Assembly: GCF_001807265.1 (NCBI RefSeq)
Contig: NZ_KV788370.1
Span: 1-62,584, forward strand
Direction: 5' to 3'
DNA: 62,584 bases
Source of the DNA: Corynebacterium sp. HMSC05H05
GTDB taxonomy: Bacteria; Actinomycetota; Actinomycetes; Mycobacteriales; Mycobacteriaceae
This document shows, piece by piece, positions 32,343 through 41,530 of the stretch (position 1 is the first letter of the stretch; every line of letters begins with the position of its first letter). The notes under the pieces are model-generated. The model was not told the origin of the DNA. It did not search any database and worked only from the letters and a program-made list of their open reading frames with translations. A program made the translations under genes and the position numbers.

Positions 32343-34186
32343 ATCTTGGAGCCCTCTTCCACATCGAACGCCTCGTAGAACTCGGCGATGTTCGCGGCGA
32401 TGACGTTGCAGCGGAACTCGTTCGGCGCGTGCGGGTCAATGGCCAAAAGCTGCGCCGCCATCTCCGGGCGTGCCTTGGAGCGCCACACACGCGCCCACGC
32501 GAGGAACAGGCGTTGGAAGCCGGTGTACTCGCCCTCCAAGTCGCCGAACTTCTGCGGCTCCCCATCATCGAGGCCGTGGTCCTGAAGGTACTTCTTGTAC
32601 GCCACCACGGCGATGCCCAGCCCGCCGAGGTCGCCGATGTTCTCGCCCAAGGTGAACTCGCCGTTGACGCCCTTGGTCTTCGTGCCCTCCAACACGGACG
32701 GCACCAGGCCGTTGAACTGGCCGACTAGCTTCGCGGTCAGTTGCTCGAAGTTGGCGCGGTCCTCGTCGGTCCACCAGGAGTTGAGGTTGCCTAGCCCGTC
32801 GTAACGCGAGCCCTGGTCGTCGAAGCCGTGGCCGATCTCGTGCCCGATCACCGCGCCGATCGCGCCGAAGTTCTCCGCGGCGTCAGCGTCCGGGTCGAAA
32901 AACGGCGGCTGCAGGATCGCGGCGGGGAACGTGATGTCGTTGACCACAGGGTTGTAGAACGCGTTCACCGTTTGCGGAGAGGAGACCCATTCCTGCCGGT
33001 CGGAGGCTTTTCCAATCTTGGATAGCTGGTAGTCGTGCTCGAACGCGGCACCGCGGCGGACATTCTCCACCAGGTCCTCGCCGAACTCCAGGCCGGAGTA
33101 GTTGCGCCACTTCTCCGGGTAGCCGATCTTGGCGTTGAACTGCGCGAGCTTCTCCAGCGCGCGCTCCTTCGTCGGCTCGCTCATCCACTCCAGCTGCTGG
33201 ATGCGGGAGCGGTAAGCAGCAATCAGGTACTCCACCAGCTCCAGCATCTTCTCCTTGGATGAGGGCGGGAAATGCTTCTCGACGTAGCTCCGCCCAATAT
33301 CCTCTCCAACCAGGCTCTCCGCGAGCCCCACCCCACGCTTCCAACGGTCGCGCTGCTCGGTGGCGCCGGAGAGATGCTTTCCATAAAACTCGAAGTTGGT
33401 CTTGCCGATCTCCTCAGAGAGCACGCCGGCGCGGGAGCGCAGGATGTTCCACGCGGCCCACAGCTGCCAATCCGCGAGTGTTTCCCCGCGCAGCATGCCG
33501 TCCAGGTCTTCAGTGAACGACGGCATCATGTTGACGACCTTGCCGGAAAGACCGGAGGCGTCGAGAAGCACGCGCACCAAAGGCGGCATCTCCTCAAGGG
33601 TGGTGGGGTTGTAGGTGGCCACCGCGTCGCGCGCCTTGACCACGTCCCAGTGGCTCGCCGCCAGCTGGGTCTCCAGGTTGACGATGCGCTCGGCGGCGAT
33701 CTCGGGTGTCAGTCCCTGCAGGTACTTCGGCTCGAGGAAGCCGAGCATCTTCGCCACGTGCTTCCTGTACGCCCCGAGGGTTTCCGCGTGGTCCTCGTCG
33801 CGGTAGTACGCCTCGTCCGGAAGGCCCAGGCCAGACTGGAAAATGTAGGCCACGGACTCCTCGCCCTGCGAGTCCTTCTCCACCCAGTAGCTCACCGGCC
33901 CGCCGATGCCCACGCGCTCCAGCTCGCCCAAGCCGCGCACGAACCCTTCGACGTCCGCGACCTCAATCTTGGCCAGGTCGGGGTCGAGGGAGCTGATGTC
34001 GCCGGGGTTGTCCATGAAGGACGTGAACAGGTCGCCGCCCAAGCCGGCACCTTCCTCCAGGATGGCGTGGACGTCTTCCTCGGACTTATCGCGCAAAACG
34101 TAGAACGCGCCGTCGATGCCGCGGTCAGCGGGGATTTCGTGGGTTTTCGCCCACGTGCCGTTTACAAGCTCAAAGAGGTCATTCAT
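32306..34186 (-). CDS. pepO: M13 family metalloendopeptidase (PepO/neprilysin type)
   Basis: 626 residues. The zinc site is HEIGH (about 448) with the third ligand in GENIGDLGG (about 514). The C-terminal CNVIAANIAEFYEAFDV and the Arg-Val..Trp end are typical of M13. There is no signal peptide, as for most actinobacterial PepO proteins, so it probably degrades peptides in the cytoplasm. The ATG overlaps the end of the cutinase gene by 8 nt. Position behind embC and the esterase suggests co-transcription, not a direct role in arabinan synthesis. Confidence 0.92.
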   Translation of the reverse strand: MNDLFELVNGTWAKTHEIPADRGIDGAFYVLRDKSEEDVHAILEEGAGLGGDLFTSFMDNPGDISSLDPDLAKIEVADVEGFVRGLGELERVGIGGPVSYWVEKDSQGEESVAYIFQSGLGLPDEAYYRDEDHAETLGAYRKHVAKMLGFLEPKYLQGLTPEIAAERIVNLETQLAASHWDVVKARDAVATYNPTTLEEMPPLVRVLLDASGLSGKVVNMMPSFTEDLDGMLRGETLADWQLWAAWNILRSRAGVLSEEIGKTNFEFYGKHLSGATEQRDRWKRGVGLAESLVGEDIGRSYVEKHFPPSSKEKMLELVEYLIAAYRSRIQQLEWMSEPTKERALEKLAQFNAKIGYPEKWRNYSGLEFGEDLVENVRRGAAFEHDYQLSKIGKASDRQEWVSSPQTVNAFYNPVVNDITFPAAILQPPFFDPDADAAENFGAIGAVIGHEIGHGFDDQGSRYDGLGNLNSWWTDEDRANFEQLTAKLVGQFNGLVPSVLEGTKTKGVNGEFTLGENIGDLGGLGIAVVAYKKYLQDHGLDDGEPQKFGDLEGEYTGFQRLFLAWARVWRSKARPEMAAQLLAIDPHAPNEFRCNVIAANIAEFYEAFDVEEGSKMWIDPEDRVTIW

Positions 34187-35045
34187 GCCCCAACTCTACC
34201 GCCGGAACAGGAATTTGGATGGGGGCTTGGGACTGCTCGATGATCCAGTTGCTGGCCTCGCGCTGCTGCGCCAGCGTGTAGCCGCCGTGAGAGCCGATGT
34301 CGAAGAAGATGCCCAGCGACTTCAGGCCGAGTGCACGGAACAGCACGTTGAACTCGGCGAGCGGCACGCGGCCGGCGGCCAGGTTGGTGCGCATGGCGGG
34401 GGCGACCAGTCCGCGGTGCGACTCCTGCATGGAGCACACAAGGTCGTCGACGCGGCAGATCTCCAACACGCGCGGGCCGAGCACGCCGTAGCCGTCCGGG
34501 AGCGAGCCCAGCGAGCCGCGCGAGTGCGGGGACGTGCCGGCGGAGAGCACCGCGCCGTTGCCGCCCTGGTGCGGGTTGGCAAACAGTGCCACGCCGGAGA
34601 CACGCTCCGGTTCGATCGGGCCGCGTCCATTGGCGATGTCGCTGGTGATCGTGGCGGCGATGTCCGCGCCGAGCGAGTAGCCGGTGAAACTGAACTTCGC
34701 GTCCGGGCACGCGTTGGCCAGTCTTTTTACAGTGGATCGTGCGCGCTTCAGCCCGCCCGCCTTGGACTTCTCGTACTCCGTGGTGGCGAACGGGGTGGAC
34801 CGGTAGGACACCCACAGCGGTGTGATCTCCCCGCCGGTGCCCAGTCGGGTGAGCATGCCGGTCATGAACACGTTGCCGCCGTGCGGCACGTAGTCCGGGA
34901 TGCCCTCTGCCGTGTTAGCGCCGCCCGGCACCGCGACCAAGTAGTGCGCGGCGCAGCTCTGCTGGGCCTGGGCCTGAGCCTGAGCGGGGGTGGCGACCAG
35001 GGAAAACAGCAGGGCAGCGGCGGCGGCGATCTTTGGCAGTTTCAT
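34179..35045 (-). CDS. Secreted cutinase-family serine esterase
   Basis: 288 residues. The signal peptide is MKLPKIAAAAALLFSLVATP with cleavage after an Ala-Gln repeat. The nucleophile elbow GYSLGAD (Ser about 124) and several Cys fit the cutinase fold. Family members hydrolyse lipid or polyester esters; in Corynebacteriales they are often linked to the mycolate envelope. A cutinase-like gene also accompanies the arabinan genes in C. glutamicum, from memory. Only 19 nt separate it from embC, so it belongs to that operon. Confidence 0.85.
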   Translation of the reverse strand: MKLPKIAAAAALLFSLVATPAQAQAQAQQSCAAHYLVAVPGGANTAEGIPDYVPHGGNVFMTGMLTRLGTGGEITPLWVSYRSTPFATTEYEKSKAGGLKRARSTVKRLANACPDAKFSFTGYSLGADIAATITSDIANGRGPIEPERVSGVALFANPHQGGNGAVLSAGTSPHSRGSLGSLPDGYGVLGPRVLEICRVDDLVCSMQESHRGLVAPAMRTNLAAGRVPLAEFNVLFRALGLKSLGIFFDIGSHGGYTLAQQREASNWIIEQSQAPIQIPVPAVELGHE

Positions 35046-35064
35046 AGCGAGGGGATTGTACCTT

Positions 35065-38000
35065 TTATTCCTCCGGGTCGCGCACCTTCATCGGGCCGGG
35101 GGTGTACAGGCCCGACCTGGTGGTTTCTTCCAGGTCCACCTGCGCCAGGGCGGGAGCCTCGCCGGCGGAGTTGGTGCGGCGCTCGTACTTGGCCACAGAA
35201 CCCCAGTCGCGCTGCCAGTCGCCCTTGAGGTAGCCCGGCACCTCGTAGGAGGTGTTCACGGCCTCCACCGGGGCGAGCGAGCCGCCGCCAAGGAAGTCCA
35301 TGAAGCCGGACAGCTGCTGCTTGCCCGGGGCGTCCGGCATGATGCGGAACTCCGGGATCTCGTCCACGCCTGCGTGGTGGTAGAAGGGGCGCTGGCAGGG
35401 GTATTGGAACGCCACGGCCCAGTCCAGAAGGCCCGGGGTTTCGGAGTCGAACATGGTGTTCAGCTCCACCAGTTTCGGGTTGCGCAGCGGGGTCACGGCC
35501 AGCCAGTCCTTCTCCGCCAGGGAGGTGTCCTTGGCCACCAGGCGCACCACGTCAGCCTCGTCGGGCAGATCAGCAATGGGGTAGCGCAGGTTGCGCCACT
35601 GCGGGGTCGGACCCTGGTCCAGCATCTCCACCGCGCCGAGCTTCTGCACGCCGCCGGAAGTTTTCCGGCCGTACTGCAGCTCCAGCTCGTTGCCCTCTTG
35701 CTCGACGCCGTTGATGTCGTGGTGCTTGATGCGGCCGGCCACGGACGTCACCAGCAGCGGGCGCTCCTCCGAATCGGACGGCAGGTCGAACCACGAGGTC
35801 TCCAGCTTCGCGGACTGCGTCGGCTCGTCCTCGAAGGTGCCCAGCACCGGCACGCGGGTGTAGTCCAAGCCGAACGGCAGGCGCACCGTCGAGCCGTTCA
35901 CGCCGCGCATGGAGCGCGGGCGGTTGCCCTGCGTGTTCACGCGCGAGGTGGACTGCGCCTCGTCGGAGCCGGGGTCCACGTCGGCGGTGTCGTCGGACTG
36001 GACCTGCTGGTTGCTCGAATCCGAGGTGTCGGCGTTTTCAGACGCGATGAAGGCGGGAACTCCGTCGGGGTGGAAGCCGTAGTTGTCGCCGGAATCCAGG
36101 GAGCGGCCGAGCGGGACGCCGTCGATAGGCGAAAGGAATGCGTCGTTGGTGTCCTCCTCCAACAGCACATCCGCACCCTGGGCGCAGCGGTCGCCCGCAA
36201 ACGTGCGCACGTTGCCCATGCCCACCGAGTAGTTCGGCGCCTGGGAGATGAAGGACTTCACAAACGTCAGGCAGGACAGCGCCACAATCAGCGCCGCCGC
36301 CACGGCGATCGGGGCGGACATGACGCCGGCCCAGCGGGAGGCGTCCACAGGCTTCGGCGGGCGCATGGACTGCACCACGCCCACCACGAACACCACCAGC
36401 GCGATAGCCAGGACGATGGTGTTGAACTCCACGGCCTTCAGCTGCGGAGTGCGGTCCCACCACGGCACCGCGTAGGAGGACACGTACCACCAGCCGTTCC
36501 AGCCCGCCAGCGTCAGAGCCAGCAGGAACAGCACCGCGGCTGTTGCAAACGAGCGGTTGCGCTTGGACTGCAGCGCGATCCGCGAGAGCACCACCGAGCC
36601 GTACGCCGCGATCGCCGCGCCGAGGCCCGCGTAGATGCCGAAGTGGTGCGTCCACTTCGTCGGCGTGAACATAAGGAAGAAGGTGGACAAGCCGATGATC
36701 AGCATCATGCGCTGCGCGGTCTTTGTCCTTTCACCGCCGCGGGCGAACCACCACAGGGTCAGGCCGATGCACAGCAGCAGCACGAACATGGGGAAGCGGC
36801 GCGCCAGCGAGCCGTCCACCGTCTGCTCGAACAGCACGGAGTAGCGGCTCCACTCCTCGAACCAGCTCATTGCGGGGCCCACCTCGGAGCGCACCGCGGT
36901 CGCCTCCAGCACAGTCGCCAGCGTCTGGTCCTTGAACACCGGCACCATCACAGCCATGCCGGCGCCCATGAACGGCGCGATCGAAGCGAGCTTTGCCTCT
37001 CGACGCCCAATGGTCCCCAACACCCAGGGCAAAGAAATCAGGAACACGCCCACAGCGGCGAGGCCGGTCGGGCCGCACGCCAGGGTCAGCGCCGCCACGA
37101 CGGTGCCCCACGCAGCGGGGACCAGGCGGTCGGTCTCCATGGCGCGCTCGAACAGCGCCCACGTGGCCATCAGGCCGAACGCGATGATCGGCTCCGGGCG
37201 GGTGCCGTTGTTGTACGGCAGCCAGAACGTCAGGAACACCAGCGCGGCGGTCCAATGGGCGACGCGCCTGTTGGCAACCGCGGGGCCGAGCTTCGGCAGG
37301 ATTTCGCGCGAGAGCAGCCACCACGTGCCCAGGCCCGCGAACAGGGCCGGCAAGCGCATCCACATCGACGCCGTGGTGACCTGCGACATCAACGCCAGCA
37401 GGTCGTAGAACGGGGAGCCGAACGGGGCCTCCGGCACGCCGTACCAGCGGTAGTAGTTCGCCATGTAGTCCGTGTTGGCGGCCACGCGCGCCATGGTGAG
37501 CAGGAAGCCGTCGTCGGAGGTGTTAGCGCCGAAGATGTGCCAAAAGCCGAGCACGGCGGCCACCAGGCCGTCGAGAGGCTTCAGCCCCTGGCGGCGCAGG
37601 CGCGGGGCGGGGCGGTCCAGCTTGCGCAGCGCGGCCAGGGAGATCAGGGCGCTGATCAGGCCGAGCACCATCGCCAGCGTCTTGATCAGTGTCGGCTGGG
37701 AGGTGAAGCGGGAGTTGATGTCCACGCGGGCGGACAGGCCTGCGTCGATAAGCTTCTGCTCGTCCTTGAGCTCGGTGTAGATGCCGGTGAGCTGCGGGCG
37801 GTAATCCTCCTCATCGTCCTCCTCTGCGTAGTTCGTGCCCGGGATCTCCACGGTGGTGAGGTCGTGCGCGAGGTGGGCCTCAAGCTTCGCGTCGTCGGGC
37901 AGCTTCGCCACCTGCGCCGGGGTGAGCTGCAGCAGCACCTCGTTCAGGGAGCTGACCACCAGCCCGCCGTCGGGCGAGGTGACAAAGAAACCGCGGTCGC

Positions 38001-38271
38001 TGGCCTTCGGGGAGCCCTCAGGCAGCGTGCCCAAAAGCAACGATTGGCCCTCGCGGAGCTCGTCGATAGCCGAAAGCGGAACGGTGACATCGAGCTGCTG
38101 CGGCGCGAGCGAGATCAGCGGCGCGTTCACCGACGCCACCGAGCCGTTCTGCGGCCACGACACGGACGATTCCGTCTGCTTCACCGGCAGGAACGGCACG
38201 AGCAACAGCAGGACAAACGCGATCAAACCCGCGACAGTCGCGGTGGTCTGGACTCTTTTCACAGCGGACAC
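35065..38271 (-). CDS. embC: Arabinosyltransferase Emb
   Basis: 1068 residues, the normal size. It builds the arabinan of arabinogalactan and lipoarabinomannan from decaprenyl-phosphoarabinose outside the membrane, and is the target family of ethambutol. About 13 membrane helices in the N-terminal 700 residues contain the GT-C Asp-Asp motif in NTSDDGFLL (about 252). The C-terminal ~350 residues are the extracellular carbohydrate-binding region. Corynebacterium has a single Emb. GTG 38271 is 1 nt after the aftA stop, with GAGG 7 nt upstream. A long antisense open frame here is a base-composition shadow. Confidence 0.96.
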   Translation of the reverse strand: MSAVKRVQTTATVAGLIAFVLLLLVPFLPVKQTESSVSWPQNGSVASVNAPLISLAPQQLDVTVPLSAIDELREGQSLLLGTLPEGSPKASDRGFFVTSPDGGLVVSSLNEVLLQLTPAQVAKLPDDAKLEAHLAHDLTTVEIPGTNYAEEDDEEDYRPQLTGIYTELKDEQKLIDAGLSARVDINSRFTSQPTLIKTLAMVLGLISALISLAALRKLDRPAPRLRRQGLKPLDGLVAAVLGFWHIFGANTSDDGFLLTMARVAANTDYMANYYRWYGVPEAPFGSPFYDLLALMSQVTTASMWMRLPALFAGLGTWWLLSREILPKLGPAVANRRVAHWTAALVFLTFWLPYNNGTRPEPIIAFGLMATWALFERAMETDRLVPAAWGTVVAALTLACGPTGLAAVGVFLISLPWVLGTIGRREAKLASIAPFMGAGMAVMVPVFKDQTLATVLEATAVRSEVGPAMSWFEEWSRYSVLFEQTVDGSLARRFPMFVLLLCIGLTLWWFARGGERTKTAQRMMLIIGLSTFFLMFTPTKWTHHFGIYAGLGAAIAAYGSVVLSRIALQSKRNRSFATAAVLFLLALTLAGWNGWWYVSSYAVPWWDRTPQLKAVEFNTIVLAIALVVFVVGVVQSMRPPKPVDASRWAGVMSAPIAVAAALIVALSCLTFVKSFISQAPNYSVGMGNVRTFAGDRCAQGADVLLEEDTNDAFLSPIDGVPLGRSLDSGDNYGFHPDGVPAFIASENADTSDSSNQQVQSDDTADVDPGSDEAQSTSRVNTQGNRPRSMRGVNGSTVRLPFGLDYTRVPVLGTFEDEPTQSAKLETSWFDLPSDSEERPLLVTSVAGRIKHHDINGVEQEGNELELQYGRKTSGGVQKLGAVEMLDQGPTPQWRNLRYPIADLPDEADVVRLVAKDTSLAEKDWLAVTPLRNPKLVELNTMFDSETPGLLDWAVAFQYPCQRPFYHHAGVDEIPEFRIMPDAPGKQQLSGFMDFLGGGSLAPVEAVNTSYEVPGYLKGDWQRDWGSVAKYERRTNSAGEAPALAQVDLEETTRSGLYTPGPMKVRDPEE

Positions 38272-38272
38272 C

Positions 38273-40102
38273 TTACTTCCTCACCGCCACAGCGAACGGG
38301 CCGAACTGCTTGAGGTCCCAGTCCTGCTCGAATGCGTCTGGGTTGAAGAACAGGCCTTCGTATCGCACGTTCGGCTGGCTCGGGTAAATGTCGTGCGCAA
38401 TGTGGGTCTTCAACCCGTCCTTGCCGTTGTCGCGGAACACGAACGCGACCGGCGGCTCCCACTGCGAATTGTCCACCGCCTCGGTGAACTTCTCCGGATC
38501 CTCGTAGGAGAGCTCCGCCCACTGCTTCAACTCGTCGTTGCGGTGCTCGAACTCGCCCAGCGGGTTGGCGTAGTGGCTGGTGTAGGCGTTAAACGCGTAG
38601 AAGGGCTGGAAGGCCATGAAGTTGATCTCGTCGGTGTAGATCACCGCGTCGTTCTTCATGTGGCCGTGGGCCTCGATGAAGTCGGCCATCTCCTGGTAGT
38701 AGCGGCCCGCGTCCGGCGGGAAGCGGTCCGCGCGCTCGCCGTTGCCGTCGGTGTCGGCATACGCCTGATCGATGTAGTCCTCGTTTTCCACCGGGATGTT
38801 CTGCACCATCTGCAGCGCACCCACCGCCAGGATCGCGGCGACGGCGGTGGTGTACTTGTTCAGCCCGAACTCGGAGATCGCAATCACACCGAGGGTGGCA
38901 AACAGCGCCACAATCAGCACCTCCAGGCGGAAGCCCAGCAGGGAGGTGCCCAGCAGGGTGATCGCCATCGAGGCCAGGGCCCACAGGTAGCACACGCCTA
39001 TCGACGCACCAAGGGCCGCCAACTCCGGCTCCTTAATCCTGTAAATCAGGTAGATCAAGCCGATCATGGAAAGCAGGCCGATCAGCGAGAACGACAAAAA
39101 CGGCAGCGGGAAGTACGTGCCCTCGATGGGCAGGAAGTGGTTCGCGGTGGACTCCAGCTGCTCGTCGCCGGTGATCACCCGCCAGACGTACGGGCCCCAG
39201 GAAATCGCGGCGATGGCCAGCGAGCCCACGCCGGTGACCAGCAGGTGCACCAGCGGCCGGACCGAGTGCTTAGTAAAGGTGTGGATGACGGCCAGCACCA
39301 CCATGGTCAGCGCCGCAATCGCGGTGAACAGGGTGTAGAAGCTGGCGGAAATGCCCAGGTAGACAGCCAGCGCGATGGTGGACGCCCACGAGCCGTTGAC
39401 CGCGCGGTACGACATCACGGCCGCCGCCGGCACGAACATGGCCACTACCGCCGCATACGGCTCCTCCGGCACCTCAGTGAGCACAACCGCCGTGGTCACC
39501 GTGGCGATGGCGAGCGCGGTGGGCAGCGAGCCCGTGAGCCTGCGCCACACCGGGGTGAGCATCGCCGCGGCCGCCGCCAACGTGGCGATCGCGAACGGCT
39601 GGTACACCTCCCAACCCTGCATGCCCAGCACGTTGGCGGTGCGGCCTCCGAGCCAGAACCAGCCCATGGGGTAGAAGGTGGGCAGGTCTTTGTACGCCAT
39701 GTCCGCGTGGCCGAGGTTCTCCGTCATGCGCGACAGGAACTGGGTGCGGAAGCCCTGGTCCACCTGGATGCCGTCCAGGTACAGCCGGGTCGCGCCCAGC
39801 GGGATGCCGATTGACGACACCACCAGCCCCGCCGGCACCAACGACATCACGGCCGAGGAAATCCAGGGCTTCTTGCCCTTCGTCCACAGCACAGCCAGAA
39901 CGACGCCGACGCCGATGCAGACGAAGGACGCGGCGGTAGCCAAAGACCTGGTCACCATCGACGTGTTAAACGCCGGCAGCGAGATCTTGTGCAGCACGAA
40001 CCAGGCGGCCAGGGCGATCACGCCGCCGGCGAGCCCGGCCGCGACAGTCCGGGCAGCGGTTTGCCCAACCGACTGCTCGTCGGGGTGGTAAGCGGTAGTC
40101 AT
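38273..40102 (-). CDS. aftA: Arabinofuranosyltransferase AftA
   Basis: 609 residues with about eleven membrane helices and a C-terminal periplasmic domain of ~180 residues. AftA adds the first arabinose to the galactan. The GT-C acidic pair is probably in the first large loop (LDGIQVDQGF, about 110). The order aftA-embC agrees with C. glutamicum and M. tuberculosis. Unlike there, the gene upstream is not dprE2 but a response regulator, 20 nt away. ATG 40102 is chosen as the first Met of the conserved protein; no clear ribosome site or -10 box is seen. Confidence 0.95.
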   Translation of the reverse strand: MTTAYHPDEQSVGQTAARTVAAGLAGGVIALAAWFVLHKISLPAFNTSMVTRSLATAASFVCIGVGVVLAVLWTKGKKPWISSAVMSLVPAGLVVSSIGIPLGATRLYLDGIQVDQGFRTQFLSRMTENLGHADMAYKDLPTFYPMGWFWLGGRTANVLGMQGWEVYQPFAIATLAAAAAMLTPVWRRLTGSLPTALAIATVTTAVVLTEVPEEPYAAVVAMFVPAAAVMSYRAVNGSWASTIALAVYLGISASFYTLFTAIAALTMVVLAVIHTFTKHSVRPLVHLLVTGVGSLAIAAISWGPYVWRVITGDEQLESTANHFLPIEGTYFPLPFLSFSLIGLLSMIGLIYLIYRIKEPELAALGASIGVCYLWALASMAITLLGTSLLGFRLEVLIVALFATLGVIAISEFGLNKYTTAVAAILAVGALQMVQNIPVENEDYIDQAYADTDGNGERADRFPPDAGRYYQEMADFIEAHGHMKNDAVIYTDEINFMAFQPFYAFNAYTSHYANPLGEFEHRNDELKQWAELSYEDPEKFTEAVDNSQWEPPVAFVFRDNGKDGLKTHIAHDIYPSQPNVRYEGLFFNPDAFEQDWDLKQFGPFAVAVRK

Positions 40103-40122
40103 ACGTAACAGTTTCGCATACG

Positions 40123-40767
40123 CTACCCAACTCCACGTTCTGCCAGGTACATCAGGATCGCGCGTACGCGCCGGTTGTCCTCGTCGGGGGTGAGGCCGAG
40201 CTTGGAGAAGATGCTGGAGACGTGCTTCGCCACCGCAGCGCCGGAGAGGTAGAGCTGCTCGGAGATCTGCGCGTTGGACAGGCCCTCCGCCATGTGTTCG
40301 AGCACTTCCATCTCGCGCGAGGTGAGCGTGGTTAGCCAGCGCGAGCTCGCGGCCATGAGCGCGCTGGCCACGTCCGGGTCGATGACCACGCCGCCGGACG
40401 CCACGGTTTCGCACGCCTGGATGAAGTCTTTCACCTCCGCGACGCGGTCTTTCAGCAGGTAGCCGGTGCCGCCGTCGCCGCCGGAGAACAATTCCCTGGC
40501 GTAGGCGGGCGCGACGTACTGCGACAGCACCAGCACGTTGACTGGGCCCCGTTGGCGCAGCTCCAGTGCTGCTTGAAGGCCGTCGTCGCGCATGTTCGGC
40601 GGCATGCGCACGTCCGTGATCACCAGGTCGGGCGCATGCGTATCGACGACCCCCTGCACCCGATCCGCACTATCCACCTGCGCCACAACCTCGTGGCCGC
40701 GCCGGGTGAGCAGGCCGGCAACGCCTTCCCGCAGCAGTGCGGAGTCGTCCGCGATAACAATCCTCAT
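40123..40767 (-). CDS. LuxR/NarL-type two-component response regulator
   Basis: 214 residues. The receiver domain has Asp7-Asp8, the phosphorylation site Asp52 (VITDVRMPP) and the Lys in GYLLKD. The C-terminal helix-turn-helix is of the NarL type (LTSREMEVLEHMAEGLSNAQ). It overlaps the kinase gene by 4 nt. A palindrome in the divergent intergenic region at 41456-41473 is its likely target. Its 20-nt distance to aftA suggests that it is co-transcribed with the arabinan genes. Confidence 0.92.
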   Translation of the reverse strand: MRIVIADDSALLREGVAGLLTRRGHEVVAQVDSADRVQGVVDTHAPDLVITDVRMPPNMRDDGLQAALELRQRGPVNVLVLSQYVAPAYARELFSGGDGGTGYLLKDRVAEVKDFIQACETVASGGVVIDPDVASALMAASSRWLTTLTSREMEVLEHMAEGLSNAQISEQLYLSGAAVAKHVSSIFSKLGLTPDEDNRRVRAILMYLAERGVG

Positions 40768-41438
40768 GGCGCAATCCCACTTTCTCCCCGGAACAACAGC
40801 AACGGAATACGGGCGGTGACGGTGGTCGGCCCACCATCCGGCGAGTGCAGCTCCATCTCACCGCCGAACGCTGCGATTCGTTCCTGCATCCCGTCGAGCC
40901 CGCCGCCGGGGGTGATGCGTGCGTTGCCGCCGCCCTGGTCGGTGACGGAAACATTCAGAGTGTGGTCGCAGGTGACCAGCACGCTCACCGGTGCATGTGG
41001 TGCGTGCTTTGCGGCGTTGGTTAAGGCTTCGGTGGTGAAGAAGTAGGCGGCGGCGGTGACGGAGGCGTCGATACGCGGCAGCTCGTGCGGCGCGCGGACC
41101 GTGACATGCGGGCCGTGCTGTGCGGCGGCGGTCTCGATCGCGGCAACCAGCCCGTGGTCCGACAGCTCTCGCGGGTGGATGCCCCTTACGGTGCGGCGCA
41201 GGGCGTCGAGGCCGTTGTGGAGGTCGCGGGCGGCGTCGTCGAGAAGCTGCGATGCAATGTCCAACCTTGCCTCGCCCAACTTCATCGCGGCAGCCACAAA
41301 ATATTGCTGCGCGCCGTCGTGCAGGTCGCGCTCGATGCGCAGCCGCTCCACCTCGTACGCCTCCGCGATCCTGCGCCGCGAAACCGTCAACTGGTGGATT
41401 TTGGCGGCCGCGCGCTCCTCGTGTTTATGTCGCCGCAT
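40764..41438 (-). CDS. HisKA_3-type histidine kinase, lacking a sensor domain
   Basis: 224 residues, far shorter than a usual NarX/LiaS kinase. The dimerisation domain has the phosphorylated His40 in ERDLHDGAQQ; the ATPase domain has the N-box (TEALTNAAKHA) and G-box (GGGLDGMQERI). No membrane helix or sensory domain is present, so signal input must come from a partner, perhaps the divergent ABC transporter as in peptide-sensing systems. TACGCT (41446-41451, minus strand) lies 7 nt before the ATG. Confidence 0.88.
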   Translation of the reverse strand: MRRHKHEERAAAKIHQLTVSRRRIAEAYEVERLRIERDLHDGAQQYFVAAAMKLGEARLDIASQLLDDAARDLHNGLDALRRTVRGIHPRELSDHGLVAAIETAAAQHGPHVTVRAPHELPRIDASVTAAAYFFTTEALTNAAKHAPHAPVSVLVTCDHTLNVSVTDQGGGNARITPGGGLDGMQERIAAFGGEMELHSPDGGPTTVTARIPLLLFRGESGIAP

Positions 41439-41455
41439 GGCCCCGAGCGTAGCCA

Positions 41456-41473
41456 GGTAGAGCTAGCACTACC
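41456..41473. promoter_or_regulatory. 18-bp near-palindrome in the two-component/ABC divergent promoter
   Basis: GGTAGAGCTAGCACTACC reads the same on both strands except one symmetric A/T position. It lies just upstream of the kinase -10 box in the 92-bp region shared by the two-component operon and the ABC exporter, and is the best candidate response-regulator site. A GTCGATARGC-type motif is also present at 41499-41508. Confidence 0.6.
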
Positions 41474-41530
41474 CATATTCGGGAGCCAGGGCCATAGTGC
41501 TTATCGACGACCACCTGTGGAATAGACACC

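Noticed and set aside
34990..38313. A 1107-codon open frame antisense to embC
   Set aside because: It is the GC-rich mirror of a well-recognised arabinosyltransferase; its composition is His/Arg/Gly/Gln-rich without any domain, and it has no promoter or ribosome site.
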